Part shown: in pieces, positions 17,306 through 26,664 of the stretch
Layout of the letters: the number at the start of each line of letters is the position of its first letter
Position numbering within the stretch: position 1 is the stretch's first letter
Assembly: GCF_038003085.1 (NCBI RefSeq)
Contig: NZ_JBBOOM010000001.1
Location: forward strand, 496,001-560,000
From: Psychrobacillus sp. FSL K6-2836
GTDB lineage: Bacteria; Bacillota; Bacilli; Bacillales_A; Planococcaceae
DNA length: 64,000 bases
Direction of reading: 5' to 3'
Notes under the pieces: model-generated
Told to the model about the DNA's origin: nothing
Databases searched by the model: none
Seen by the model: only the letters and a program-made list of their open reading frames with translations
Program-made: the position numbers and the translations under genes

Positions 17306-19495
17306 ATGAAAAATAGTTGGAATATTTTCAAGACAGACATTCAAAATATAAGCAAGAATTGGGTGGCTGCAATTCTTATAGCTGGTTTGGTTTTCCTGCC
17401 TTCTTTATATGCATGGCTTAATATTTATGCATCTTGGGATCCCTATGCTAAAACTGATCAGCTCCCTGTAGCCATTGTGAACGAAGATGCAGGAGCGAAA
17501 GTTCGAGGAGAACAGCTAAACGTTGGTAATGACCTAACCAATACATTAAAAAATAGTCCAGATATGAAATGGTCTTTTACTTCTCGAAAAACGGCTATGG
17601 AAAAAGTTGAATACGGTGATTATTTTGCTGTCATAATTATTCCCGAAAACTTTTCCGAAAAGTTAGCTTCCGTCGTTTCGGATCATCCCGAGAAGGCGGA
17701 AATTGAATACTATGTAAATGAAAAAATAAACTCCATTGCGCCAAAAATAACAGAAAAAGGTGCAACGGTTATTGTTCAAAAAGTTAGCAGCCAGTTTATC
17801 TCAAGTGTGAATGGTGTCATTTTCGATCTTTTTAATGATTTAGGAATTGAAATTGAAAATGACCTACCGGATATTCAAAACTTCGAAAACTATGTTTTTA
17901 AATTGGAACAAGAATTGCCAATGATTCACAATTTGCTAACAGATGCTCAAAAAGATGCTTCTTCCGCACAGAAAATTATCACGCAATCACAATCAATGAT
18001 GCCACTTGCAGAGCAAGTAACGACAGAAGGTTTGAGTTCCATTGAAAAAACAATCGATTTCTTGACTAAGGCACAAAATCGTTTAAATGAACTGGCTCCT
18101 GTAGTTGAGAATGATTTGGAAAAAGTATCAAAGATTTCAAAAAGTGCAAATGAACTTCTTCAAAACGTGCAAAACATCGAATTAGATAATACGGAGTTGG
18201 ATGGGTTAAAAAAGGATCTCGACAACAAGATAACCTCCAATATTCAAACAGTGGACTCCATCGAGAAGGACCTCAATTGGCTAGAAGATTTGTCCAAAAG
18301 CACAAATGAATCTAATTTGGAAGAAAATAACTTAGAACAACAATCAAAATTGGCAAATGCAATTGATAAAACAAACGAACTGAAAACTTTTTTACAAGAA
18401 GTGCAAACAAATGCAAGAACAATCGATACAATAGTAAAAGATAAAGAGCAACAAATGCAAAAGACAGTGAATGATTTACAAAAAATAACCCTAAATACAT
18501 CCGTCCAACTGGATACCTTTATTCTCGAATACAAAAACACGATTGAACCAACTGTTATTTCCGAAGTATCCAAAGCAAAAAAGACTCTAGAAAATGCCAA
18601 AGAAATGCTGAGCAATATACAGTCCACGTTACCAGAAGTCGCCCGTACACTAAATAGCACAAACACTCATCTTAAAGACGGAAAAACTACATTGGATCGG
18701 GCATTGGCGCAGTATCCATATATAAATGATAAAGTGAAGCAATTAGCAGAAAGGATTCGAAAAGTTCAGGGGGAAACGAATATCCTTGAAATAATCCAGT
18801 TACTACGCAATGATCCACAAGCGGAACGTAGTTTTTTTGAAGAACCAATTGTTTTAAATGAAAATAAACTTTTCCCTATCGCAAATTATGGGACAGGTAT
18901 GACCCCTTTTTATACAGTTCTTGCTATATGGGTCGGTTGCTTGCTTCTTATCTCACTACTTGCTACAGATGCCAACCATGATAATAATGTAAGTGAACGC
19001 TCCGTATATTTCGGTAGGTTGTTTACATTTTCAGCAATTGGTCTACTACAAGCGTTGATTGTAACAGTAGGAGACATTGTTCTATTAGGTGTGGATGTCA
19101 AGGATTCCTATTGGTTTATACTATTTGGATTCCTTATTAGTTTCGTTTTCATGACTATTGTATACACCCTCGTTTCTCTATTTGGTGACATTGGAAAAGC
19201 CTTAGCAATTATTATGCTCGTCTTACAGATTGCCGGGGCAGGTGGAACCTATCCAGTCGTTCTATTACCTGAGTTTTTTCAAGCGATTAATCCTGCGCTT
19301 CCTTTTACGTATGCGGTAGATATTATGCGAGAAGCTGTAGGTGGCATTGTGTGGCAAAGAGCAATACGGGATGCATCCCACCTTCTACTCTTCAGTCTAT
19401 CGTTTTTAATATTAGGCACCTTCCTAAAGAAAAAAATAAACCAAAAAACAAAACTAATGTTGAAAAAGTCACGTGAATCCGGATTATTTCATTAA
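17306..19495 (+). CDS. YhgE/Pip domain membrane protein
   Basis: A 729-residue protein of the YhgE/Pip family (phage infection protein; also related to type VII secretion EsaA). One N-terminal helix (residues 20-40, GLVFLPSLYAWLNIYASWDP) is followed by a large extracytoplasmic region with coiled-coil stretches at about 200-480. The C-terminus has a five- to six-helix ABC-2-like membrane domain (from about 535; FQAINPALPFTYAVDIMREA near the end). No T7SS genes are adjacent. Possible roles are export of small molecules or envelope work, or service as a phage receptor as in lactococcal Pip. Confidence 0.85.
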   Translation: MKNSWNIFKTDIQNISKNWVAAILIAGLVFLPSLYAWLNIYASWDPYAKTDQLPVAIVNEDAGAKVRGEQLNVGNDLTNTLKNSPDMKWSFTSRKTAMEKVEYGDYFAVIIIPENFSEKLASVVSDHPEKAEIEYYVNEKINSIAPKITEKGATVIVQKVSSQFISSVNGVIFDLFNDLGIEIENDLPDIQNFENYVFKLEQELPMIHNLLTDAQKDASSAQKIITQSQSMMPLAEQVTTEGLSSIEKTIDFLTKAQNRLNELAPVVENDLEKVSKISKSANELLQNVQNIELDNTELDGLKKDLDNKITSNIQTVDSIEKDLNWLEDLSKSTNESNLEENNLEQQSKLANAIDKTNELKTFLQEVQTNARTIDTIVKDKEQQMQKTVNDLQKITLNTSVQLDTFILEYKNTIEPTVISEVSKAKKTLENAKEMLSNIQSTLPEVARTLNSTNTHLKDGKTTLDRALAQYPYINDKVKQLAERIRKVQGETNILEIIQLLRNDPQAERSFFEEPIVLNENKLFPIANYGTGMTPFYTVLAIWVGCLLLISLLATDANHDNNVSERSVYFGRLFTFSAIGLLQALIVTVGDIVLLGVDVKDSYWFILFGFLISFVFMTIVYTLVSLFGDIGKALAIIMLVLQIAGAGGTYPVVLLPEFFQAINPALPFTYAVDIMREAVGGIVWQRAIRDASHLLLFSLSFLILGTFLKKKINQKTKLMLKKSRESGLFH

Positions 19496-19533
19496 AATTA
19501 ATGTCAGGTACCTAGTTATCGGACCAGTCGAAC

Positions 19534-19572
19534 AAAACCTTGAAAGGCATTGCCAATCAAGGTTTTTTAAGT
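19534..19572 (+). terminator. Terminator of the YhgE/Pip gene
   Basis: AAAACCTTG...CAAGGTTTT followed by TTAA. Confidence 0.75.
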
Positions 19573-19660
19573 AGAATGAAATCATACAAAATTTAATATG
19601 AAAACTAGAACTTGCCCCATCTAGCATATTCTCTAGTAATTTTGAGTTAAAACTACTCAT

Positions 19661-20380
19661 TTAGGATTGGATATTATTCCTTCGATCAATTTCGCCTTTC
19701 GTCTCCGCTTCATGTTCTTTCAGTTCCGTTTTAAACATATTCCTAATCACTTCTTTGTCACCGAACATTAGGATGAAGTCTCCAGCTTGAAGTTCAGTAT
19801 TAAGTCTTTCCTTTCGGATAATGATTTCACCACGCTTTATTAATAGAATATTTATGTCTTCCTCTGAATTTAGTTTTTCTATTAGCTCCCCTCCAATCAT
19901 AGTGGAAGAGCTGTGGAGAGGAACTTCCACTAAGTAATCATTCTTTTCTTTTAGGAAGACATCCTTTATTGTCAAATCCTGAAGCTCAAAGTTGCTTTCC
20001 AGTTCATGCTCGAAAAAGACAGTTAGTCTGTTCTTTACTTTACCTACTTTCAAAACAAATAGAAACAAAACCAATACTCCTGCAACATAGCCTATTTTCA
20101 TAGTGTGAAATTCATCAGAGAGTATGCTACTAATTGCAGAAATAATAACCGCTAAAGAAAATGCCCCAAAGAGAATTAAAAAAGCTCCAATTCTTCTGCG
20201 TATGGGGTGGTCAATGATTAGTTCTGATTCTCCTGTGGTAAATCCAGTACCTGTAAGCATGGAGATAACCTGAAATCTGGCAATATGCTTTTTTAACCCA
20301 GTAAAAGTAAACAGAACGGTATTAATTTCTATTACAACTAAAATAATGGTTAAATATATTAAAATAAATACAAACCCCAT
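19661..20380 (-). CDS. Membrane protein with C-terminal TrkA-C (RCK_C) domain
   Basis: 239 residues. Three or four hydrophobic helices (to about residue 120) are followed by a regulator-of-K+-conductance C-terminal domain: VEVPLHSSSTMIGGELIEKL, ILLIKRGEIIIRKERLNTEL and LQAGDFILMFGDKEVI. In related proteins this domain binds nucleotides such as c-di-AMP and gates cation transport. ATG at 20380 is chosen since GGAGG lies 8 bases upstream. The transported ion is unknown. Confidence 0.72.
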   Translation of the reverse strand: MGFVFILIYLTIILVVIEINTVLFTFTGLKKHIARFQVISMLTGTGFTTGESELIIDHPIRRRIGAFLILFGAFSLAVIISAISSILSDEFHTMKIGYVAGVLVLFLFVLKVGKVKNRLTVFFEHELESNFELQDLTIKDVFLKEKNDYLVEVPLHSSSTMIGGELIEKLNSEEDINILLIKRGEIIIRKERLNTELQAGDFILMFGDKEVIRNMFKTELKEHEAETKGEIDRRNNIQS

Positions 20381-21100
20381 ATGGTCCACCTCCGATTTAA
20401 ACTGTGAGGAATATAAAAACCTCTAAGTTAATCTATTTTATCCAATAATTGATAAATATATATTACGGTAAACTTTTAACATCACTTTCCCATTTGCAGC
20501 AAGATTAAAACATAAATACCTTAACTTTTAGTGTTTCCTCCACTCTCTTCAACCGAAGCATTTTCAAATAAAAAAATTAGAAGAAATCAGAAACTCGACA
20601 AAGAAACGCTAGACAATCAACGAAAACAAATATTTAAAGAATATTGGAAAACTACTATTTCTATAAAAATTGAAAAAAACTTTAATAATAAAAAAAGCAT
20701 TCAACAATATTAAATCGTCAAATACTTTTTAGCAATTATTCTAACTGCATGCTATGGGTTATTTCTGGTTTATCACAGTTTTGTTTGCCGTAAACCGACT
20801 CAGAATCATTTCACTTTCACTCGTATAAGTTATGTTAAAGTGTTTTATCCTTCTATTTTTAGATGTGAAATTATTGTCATTATCTATAAACTTACATCTG
20901 GCAAGTTAAACGTAAGGCTAATATTAGTATTCTGGTCCATGCGACATGCTCCTCCCACAGACTTCGATTATCATTTCATTAGATCCACTGCTGACTACTG
21001 CCAGATTAATTAATTCGTTTTGTCCTCATTTTGAATTGCTCTTTGTGAAACCGGGATGAAAATATATTTTTCCGATTTGTTTCTAGCACAGGAAGTATTC
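20381..21100. other. 720-bp gap with an ileS 3'-end look-alike
   Basis: No gene is supported; the plus-strand open frame at 20531-20713 is A-rich, low in complexity and lacks a ribosome site. At 20690-20765 lies a copy of the ileS 3' end and terminator. Three short minus-strand fragments end in stops and may be remnants. Confidence 0.4.
20690..20765 (-). pseudogene. Remnant resembling the 3' end and terminator of ileS
   Basis: Read on the minus strand the segment encodes ITHSMQLE and a stop, against NLSMQLE and a stop in the ileS at 27411. It continues into the same terminator (GATTTAATATTGTTGAATGC against CATTTATATTGTTGAATGC). Similarity runs about 75 bp at roughly 80 percent and fades upstream. 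Confidence 0.5.
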
Positions 21101-21715
21101 TCAACTATATAGTTCATGTTTTTTTATATAGTTATAGCATTGATTTGGCAATAAATATCTAGGTTCTCCTCCCATAGAAATTTCTTCTCTAATATACGTC
21201 GAACTAATTTCCATAGCTAATCCCTTATCTATTAAGTGGAATGTTGATCCATCGTCATTATTTCTTAAAATAGCCGAGCGACTAATCGTTGATAGCATAT
21301 CTACTCCATTTCTTGCCATCACAATGAATTTATTTTCAGAAACTAACTCTCTCCCTTTGACCCATTCTCCTTTTCCTATATCTATTAACAAATCAGCTCC
21401 CATAATGAAGTACACTTCATCATTCGGATATTTCTTTTTAAAGTGTTCCATTGTATCATACGTATATATATTCCACGCTTCTTGTTTCATTTCATGATCA
21501 TCTGCAATAAAACGACTGTCATCTTCTATAGCTATTTGAAGCATATTCCAACGATGGTCATCTTCCGTTTTCATCCGTTTATCTTTTCTTTTATTTGAAC
21601 AGGGTAAGAAGATTACCTGATCTAATTTACAACGATGTGCAACAGTGCTTGCAGTCCATAAATGTACATTTGTGATTGGATCAAATGAAGATCCGTAAAT
21701 ACCAATTTTACCCAT
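21101..21715 (-). CDS. Nicotinate-nucleotide adenylyltransferase-like protein (NadD family)
   Basis: 204 residues with a Rossmann nucleotidyltransferase fold. GIYGSSFDPITNVHLWTAS is the adenylate-binding loop, although the usual HxGH appears as TNVH. FIMGADLLIDIGKGEW and the late motif ISSTYIREEI are typical of NadD. It would convert nicotinate mononucleotide plus ATP to deamido-NAD. Placed after pncA and pncB in one orientation, it completes a salvage route from nicotinamide. Since the HxGH change is unusual and bacilli carry another nadD, this may be a salvage-specific paralogue. Confidence 0.8.
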   Translation of the reverse strand: MGKIGIYGSSFDPITNVHLWTASTVAHRCKLDQVIFLPCSNKRKDKRMKTEDDHRWNMLQIAIEDDSRFIADDHEMKQEAWNIYTYDTMEHFKKKYPNDEVYFIMGADLLIDIGKGEWVKGRELVSENKFIVMARNGVDMLSTISRSAILRNNDDGSTFHLIDKGLAMEISSTYIREEISMGGEPRYLLPNQCYNYIKKHELYS

Positions 21716-21790
21716 GGAATATTCCCTCCTTATCAGTTGTTTAATTCTCCACTATTTTTTCAAATGCCTTTTACAAAGTAATCTCATGAT

Positions 21791-23254
21791 TCATCGATGA
21801 GTCATCTCTGTAACTTTTCTTTGTATATCTTTGATCAACACCATCTTGTTATCCCAACAAGCTTGACTCAAATCTACTGGGTATTCTTCTGGATTCATCG
21901 TACGTTTATACTCATCCCATAATAACCCAAGATTATCTTTTGCATATAATTGTACTTCTTGAATTGTTGGCATTTTATATACAACAGAACCATCTACAAT
22001 CACATCTACATGCAACTCTTTAGCTGTAAAGTCTGTTACGAATTTGCTAATGTAGGTGTGTACGGGATGAAACATTTTCAATCGTTCCTCCTCTTGTGGA
22101 TTTTCATGAGCTAACGCAATATAATCTCCCTCAGCATGACCATTGGCGTTATTGATGATACGATAAATTCGTTTGCGTCCAGGTGTTGTTACTTTCTCAG
22201 GATTAGCAGAGATTTTAATGGTATCAACCATTTCTCCGTTCGGATCCTCAATAGCAACTAATTTATATACAGCACCAAGAGCAGGCTGATCATAAGCAGT
22301 TATCAATTTTGTTCCTACACCCCATGTATCAATTCTAGCCCCTTGTGCTTTTAGGTTCATAATAGTGTATTCGTCTAAATCATTAGATGCTGATATTTGC
22401 GCTTTTGTAAAACCAGCTGCATCCAACATTTTTCTTGCTTCTTTTGAAAGGTAAGCCATATCTCCACTATCTAATCGAATGCCAATAAAATTAATCTTAT
22501 CTCCAAATTCCTTTGCTACACGGATAGCATTTGGAACTCCGGAACGTAGCGTGTCATAAGTGTCTACTAAGAAAACACAATCTTTATGAGTACTTGCATA
22601 TTTTGTAAATGCTACATATTCATCATGATAAGCTTGAACCATAGCATGTGCATGTGTTCCTGCCACAGGGATACCAAATAATTTCCCTGCTCTCACATTA
22701 CTCGTAGCAGAGAATCCTCCTATATACGCAGCTCGAGTACCCCAAATAGCAGCATCGAATTCATGAGCTCGTCTTGTACCAAACTCCATTGCCGTCTCAT
22801 CTTTAATCACTTGTTTGATTCGTGAAGCTTTTGTTGCAATCAATGTTTGGAAATTCACTATATTTAATAGTGCTGTTTCAATAAGTTGGGCTTCTGCTAG
22901 TGGTGCTTCTATTCGAATAATTGGTTCATTTGCAAATACCAATTCTCCTTCTTTCATAGAACTAATCGTTCCAGTGAATTTAAGGTTACTTAGGTATTCC
23001 AGGTATGACTCTGAATAACTCCCAATCTCGCTCAGATATGCGATATCACTCTCAGAAAACCTAAAACTCTCAATAAACTCCATAACACGTTGTAATCCTG
23101 CGTAGATTGAATATCCATTTCCAAAAGGAAGCTTACGGAAATACATTTCAAAAACCGCTTTTTGGTTATGAATCCCATCATTCCAATAGGTCTCCACCAT
23201 ATTAATTTGATAAAGGTCTGTGTGTAACATTAAACTATCGTCTACATATGTCAT
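21791..23254 (-). CDS. pncB: Nicotinate phosphoribosyltransferase
   Basis: 487 residues. Converts nicotinic acid and PRPP to nicotinate mononucleotide. Recognisable segments include LMLHTDLYQINMVETYW at the N-terminus, EFGTRRAHEFDAAIWGTRAA near residue 165, GTHAHAMVQAYHDE with the conserved His near 205, and GIRLDSGDMAYLSKEARKML near 270. The ATG at 23254 is preferred over 23269, because the GGAGG ribosome site lies inside the longer version. It lies between pncA and the NadD-like gene. Confidence 0.93.
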   Translation of the reverse strand: MTYVDDSLMLHTDLYQINMVETYWNDGIHNQKAVFEMYFRKLPFGNGYSIYAGLQRVMEFIESFRFSESDIAYLSEIGSYSESYLEYLSNLKFTGTISSMKEGELVFANEPIIRIEAPLAEAQLIETALLNIVNFQTLIATKASRIKQVIKDETAMEFGTRRAHEFDAAIWGTRAAYIGGFSATSNVRAGKLFGIPVAGTHAHAMVQAYHDEYVAFTKYASTHKDCVFLVDTYDTLRSGVPNAIRVAKEFGDKINFIGIRLDSGDMAYLSKEARKMLDAAGFTKAQISASNDLDEYTIMNLKAQGARIDTWGVGTKLITAYDQPALGAVYKLVAIEDPNGEMVDTIKISANPEKVTTPGRKRIYRIINNANGHAEGDYIALAHENPQEEERLKMFHPVHTYISKFVTDFTAKELHVDVIVDGSVVYKMPTIQEVQLYAKDNLGLLWDEYKRTMNPEEYPVDLSQACWDNKMVLIKDIQRKVTEMTHR

Positions 23255-23356
23255 TCTATTTTCCTCCATTTTCTTTTTATTTTCTTACCAATTCGTATAA
23301 ATGTGTCATTAAATCAAATCCATCAAAACTAGCCCCTACGCTTATCCCTTTCACTT

Positions 23357-23908
23357 TTAAATAACTCTAGCTCCAAGTGAATTTTCAAAATGTGCCAATG
23401 CCCATTCATGTCCTCCTTGGTTAAAGGAAGCTACAGCATCTTTATGGATGACAATATGAAAACCTTTGTTATATGCGTCGATTGCTGTATGGAGTACACA
23501 AATATCTGTACAAACTCCAACTAAGTGAATCTCAATAATTCCGCGCTCACGCAACTTTATTTCTAGATCCGTTCCAGCAAAAGCTGAATATCTTGTTTTA
23601 TCCATATAGTAGACGTTATTCGCGTTATTATTTGCTTCGTATATATTTTTTAATGAGCCATATAAATTTCTACCTTCTGTATTTCTAATATTATGTGGGG
23701 GAAATAGTTTCTTCTCTGGATGATATTTATCCTCTAGTTCATGGACATCAACAGCAAACACCGTAAAATCTCCATTAACAATAAATTCCTCTGTTAACTT
23801 AGTGATTTTTGATTCCAATTTTTGTCCTGGTTCTCCACAAGTTAAAGAACCATTTGTAGCTACAAAGTCTTCCGTATAATCAATATTAATCAATGCTCGT
23901 TTGTTCAT
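23357..23908 (-). CDS. pncA: Nicotinamidase (isochorismatase-like cysteine hydrolase)
   Basis: 183 residues. Deamidates nicotinamide to nicotinic acid. The catalytic triad is visible: Asp in INIDYTEDFV, Lys in YYMDKTRYSAFAG, and Cys in VGVCTDICVLHTAIDA with its adjacent cis-peptide region. Metal ligands are likely in DVHELEDKYHPEKKLFPPH. ATG at 23908 follows AGGAG by 8 bases. A perfect 28-bp palindrome lies 33 bp upstream and is the likely operator for pncA-pncB-nadD. Confidence 0.88.
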   Translation of the reverse strand: MNKRALINIDYTEDFVATNGSLTCGEPGQKLESKITKLTEEFIVNGDFTVFAVDVHELEDKYHPEKKLFPPHNIRNTEGRNLYGSLKNIYEANNNANNVYYMDKTRYSAFAGTDLEIKLRERGIIEIHLVGVCTDICVLHTAIDAYNKGFHIVIHKDAVASFNQGGHEWALAHFENSLGARVI

Positions 23909-23940
23909 ATTCACTTCTCCTCAAGTTAAATTTTAATTTA

Positions 23941-23968
23941 TACTTTGTAATTATAAAATTACAAAGTA
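23941..23968 (-). promoter_or_regulatory. Palindromic candidate NrtR operator upstream of pncA
   Basis: Two perfect 12-bp arms, TACTTTGTAATT and AATTACAAAGTA, separated by ATAA. The core TTTGTAATT-N4-AATTAC recurs before the Nudix regulator gene (24832-24853). Confidence 0.65.
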
Positions 23969-24005
23969 CTAATTTTAAAAATATTTAGGAAAGAAAAATA
24001 CTTTC

Positions 24006-24806
24006 CTAATGATATATGGACTCTATAATCTCAAAGTCATTAAATGAATATAATTGTGACGGTCTAAATGAATTTCTATTTGTTTTTTTCGGCTTTCCTT
24101 CTTTATCTGTTACCTTTTCTATAAAGGGAAGCTTTGGCACTTTGGTAAAGAATACCGAATCATTTGAAATACGTGGATCATCTCCAACGGTTAAGAGCAC
24201 TCTTTGTAATTCGGACAATGTGAACTCTTTCGGTAGAAAGTTTTTAGCTACAGTTGATTGAATCATCTCTTTTTTTATGAACTTTAAAGCATCTTTAATA
24301 ATTTTCCGGTGGTCAAAAGCTAAATCTAGCTTGAATACTTCGTCAATATCGAATAATTCTACTTCCGCAGCATCATCATTTGCTTCTCGCTGTCCTATAT
24401 TTTCTTCGGGAACAATAGCATAAAAGGCATTTGAAATCATCCATCCACGAGGATCGCGTCCAAATTCGTCATAAACACCAAAATGTTTAACATGCAAGCC
24501 TTCTACATTTGTTTCTTCTTTCAATTCTCTCTTAGCTGCCGTATAAGCGGTTTCTCTTTTTGGAACATCCACGAAACCTCCAGGAAGTGCCCATTTCCCC
24601 CCTTCGATATTAGGGTTACCCTCGTTATCTATATCAGCTCGCTTGATCAGCATGATATTAAGCCTCATCTTTGGTGGTGCTTTTTCTAATACTTTTTCAG
24701 ATACAATCGTGAAAATAGCGATATCCGAAGTATAACCATCTGGTGTGCGGTATTTAGAACTATCGTAATTCTCCAGTACTTCTTCTTCTGTCTTATACTT
24801 TGTCAT
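24006..24806 (-). CDS. NrtR-type Nudix transcriptional regulator of NAD metabolism
   Basis: 266 residues. An N-terminal Nudix domain with LPGGFVDVPKRETAYTAAKR and ELKEET (box spacing two residues longer than in canonical hydrolases) is followed from about residue 165 by a region resembling the winged helix of NrtR proteins (PKEFTLSELQRVLLTVG, then LPFIEKVTD...RPSQLYSF). NrtR proteins bind ADP-ribose or other NAD derivatives and repress NAD genes. Adjacency to pncA-pncB-nadD and two matching palindromes support this role over a plain ADP-ribose hydrolase. Confidence 0.78.
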   Translation of the reverse strand: MTKYKTEEEVLENYDSSKYRTPDGYTSDIAIFTIVSEKVLEKAPPKMRLNIMLIKRADIDNEGNPNIEGGKWALPGGFVDVPKRETAYTAAKRELKEETNVEGLHVKHFGVYDEFGRDPRGWMISNAFYAIVPEENIGQREANDDAAEVELFDIDEVFKLDLAFDHRKIIKDALKFIKKEMIQSTVAKNFLPKEFTLSELQRVLLTVGDDPRISNDSVFFTKVPKLPFIEKVTDKEGKPKKTNRNSFRPSQLYSFNDFEIIESIYH

Positions 24807-25214
24807 AAATGGACCTCATCTCACTTAGTAATTTGTAATTGGCGAATTACTATTTATTTTTATTATATGCTTACTTCATTAATTATTCAACCTTTTTCAT
24901 TAAATTCTCTCTGCATTGGATATAAACAAAGGGGTTTTTGTACTTCATCTATAAGTTGTAGGATACCAAATATAGATATATCTTCCACACAATAAGAACA
25001 AATTCTTGAAGCAAAGAGATCTTACATTTATTTACATTAATATTTAGAAGTAGTGCGATTTTGCTTATTTATATGCAAAATATGATTTCAAATAATGTAA
25101 AATAATAGTCAATCATTCTATTTTGGTTGTAGTAAGTTATTTGTGCATGGAAATTTTTTTTAGAATCGTCTTTTTGAACAGTAGAATCGTTTTCCTAATA
25201 GAGGGGGAAATTTC
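24807..25214. other. Divergent intergenic region, Nudix regulator / ECF sigma
   Basis: Contains the Nudix-side palindrome. Near the sigma gene, TGGAAA at 25148 and CGTC at 25167 look like halves of an ECF-type promoter, but their spacing is shorter than usual. No small gene was found. Confidence 0.35.
24832..24853 (-). promoter_or_regulatory. Palindromic candidate NrtR operator before its own gene
   Basis: TTTGTAATT-GGCG-AATTACTAT, matching the pncA-proximal palindrome in arm sequence and 4-bp spacer. It begins 26 bp upstream of the Nudix regulator start, suggesting autoregulation. Confidence 0.6.
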
Positions 25215-25727
25215 TTGATAGATGAAGATAAGTTAGAGAGGCTCATGCAGCTATATACAAAAGAAATGCTTCGAGTGAGTTATTATTACACACATAATAT
25301 ACATACTGCGCAAGATATTGTACAGGAAGTGTTTATTCGGTTTTATCATAAACAAGTTACATTAAGCGATGAGGAGATGAAGCCTTACTTGTTGAGGATG
25401 GTTATTAATCAATCCAAGGATTACTTAAAAAGCTGGCATTATCGGAAAACGAAATTAGTTGAAAAAATGTTTCCACAATCCGTTAGTAATCCTGATCGCC
25501 TTTTACGAAAAGAGGAAGTGGATGAAATAAGTGAAGCTATTTTCGCTTTACCACTAAAACAAAGGGAAACGATTACTTACTATTATTTTGAAGGATATAC
25601 GACAAAAGAAATTTCCTCTTTGTTAAAAGTACCTGAAAGCACGATTAAATCTCGACTAAAAAAAGCGAGAGAACGTTTAAAGGAACAATTAAAAAAAGCA
25701 GATTGGGAGGTGCTATTAAATGACTAA
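25215..25727 (+). CDS. ECF-type RNA polymerase sigma factor
   Basis: 170 residues with sigma-70 region 2 (YYYTHNIHTAQDIVQEVFIR, the -10 binding helix) and region 4 (TYYYFEGYTTKEISSLLKVP, then ESTIKSRLKKARERL, the -35 helix-turn-helix). It starts with TTG, 7 bases after GAGGGGG. It overlaps the next gene, which encodes a one-helix membrane protein, the usual arrangement of a sigma factor with its anti-sigma factor. The regulon cannot be read from this window. Confidence 0.9.
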   Translation: MIDEDKLERLMQLYTKEMLRVSYYYTHNIHTAQDIVQEVFIRFYHKQVTLSDEEMKPYLLRMVINQSKDYLKSWHYRKTKLVEKMFPQSVSNPDRLLRKEEVDEISEAIFALPLKQRETITYYYFEGYTTKEISSLLKVPESTIKSRLKKARERLKEQLKKADWEVLLND

Positions 25728-26535
25728 CTTTCGATTAAAGGAGCTTCAAAATTTAACAAACGAGGCTCAATCCGTAAAACAATATGTCCGTACAAACTTG
25801 CATCGTCCGAAGAAAACAAACCATCTTTTTTATAGATTAACTGTTACTGTTGTCACTATCGTAATGATTTTTATTGTTTTGCATGTAGTAAATCCTTCAG
25901 TACCTCCTACTAATTCCTCCCTTGCGGAAAGTTTGGTTGAAGTAGAGAGTCGAGGTGGTGCTACAAGTAGTGAAATGTTTGGACATTATGATGATCAAGC
26001 TAATCGTAAATTGACATATTTTCGACCGATAAGTTTAGTGGAATATGCATCACTATCCCCAATCAAAATTCCAGAAACTACTATACAACTAGAACAATAT
26101 GATTCCAAGGTAATAGTTGTGGAAAGTGACAAAGGATTCGAAACGCAGTTAATGTTCGATCAACTTGATGAATATAAAAATATTACCGATTTTTTAGTTA
26201 TTTCGGTGAGCAATAGTGATGTGAATCCATTTAAATCGAATGACTTCACAAAAATAACGGAGGATGGGGTTGGCAATACTGTTCAAATAGAATCACTAAC
26301 TGAATCTGTCTACCTTATACATCAAATTCGCACAACCCCCTCTGCACTTGCATATCGTTATTATGATTATGATGAAGTGACTGATCTCATTTCTGTAAAT
26401 GTCACGTCTGCAAATGAATTGTATACTTACTATAAAGGGAATATCTATCATATAGGCTATAACTTGGACCAACCAATAGATGATGTTGTGGCGTTTGTAA
26501 AAGAATTTATATTACTGAATGCAGATGATTTTTAA
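25720..26535 (+). CDS. Probable membrane-bound anti-sigma factor
   Basis: 271 residues: a cytoplasmic N-terminus of about 38 residues, one membrane helix (LTVTVVTIVMIFIVLHVV, residues 41-58) and an extracytoplasmic domain rich in Asp and Tyr. No zinc-binding HxxxCxxC motif of the ZAS class is present. The call rests on the 8-bp overlap with the ECF sigma gene and the topology, not on a recognised domain. Ribosome site GGGAGG. Confidence 0.65.
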   Translation: MTNFRLKELQNLTNEAQSVKQYVRTNLHRPKKTNHLFYRLTVTVVTIVMIFIVLHVVNPSVPPTNSSLAESLVEVESRGGATSSEMFGHYDDQANRKLTYFRPISLVEYASLSPIKIPETTIQLEQYDSKVIVVESDKGFETQLMFDQLDEYKNITDFLVISVSNSDVNPFKSNDFTKITEDGVGNTVQIESLTESVYLIHQIRTTPSALAYRYYDYDEVTDLISVNVTSANELYTYYKGNIYHIGYNLDQPIDDVVAFVKEFILLNADDF

Positions 26536-26540
26536 CCTTA

Positions 26541-26573
26541 AGTAGCGAAAACCATTGTAGTGGTTTACGCTAC
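26541..26573 (+). terminator. Hairpin after the sigma/anti-sigma operon
   Basis: GTAGCG-A-AAACCA / TGGTTT-A-CGCTAC stem; the T-tract is weak, so termination efficiency is unclear. Confidence 0.5.
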
Positions 26574-26664
26574 TATATTATATAGTGAATGATAACTATT
26601 TTAATTAAGACGAGAAAATTCTAGATAAGCTACTAGTTAATTGAAATAACAATATTTCTTTCCC

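Noticed and set aside
18244-18666. 140-residue open frame opposite the YhgE/Pip coiled-coil region
   Set aside because: Ser/Phe/Val-rich antisense shadow of a repetitive Glu/Lys/Asn-rich coiled coil; no ribosome site.
20531-20713. 60-residue plus-strand open frame
   Set aside because: Composed mostly of Lys, Asn and Ile from A-rich DNA, with no ribosome site.
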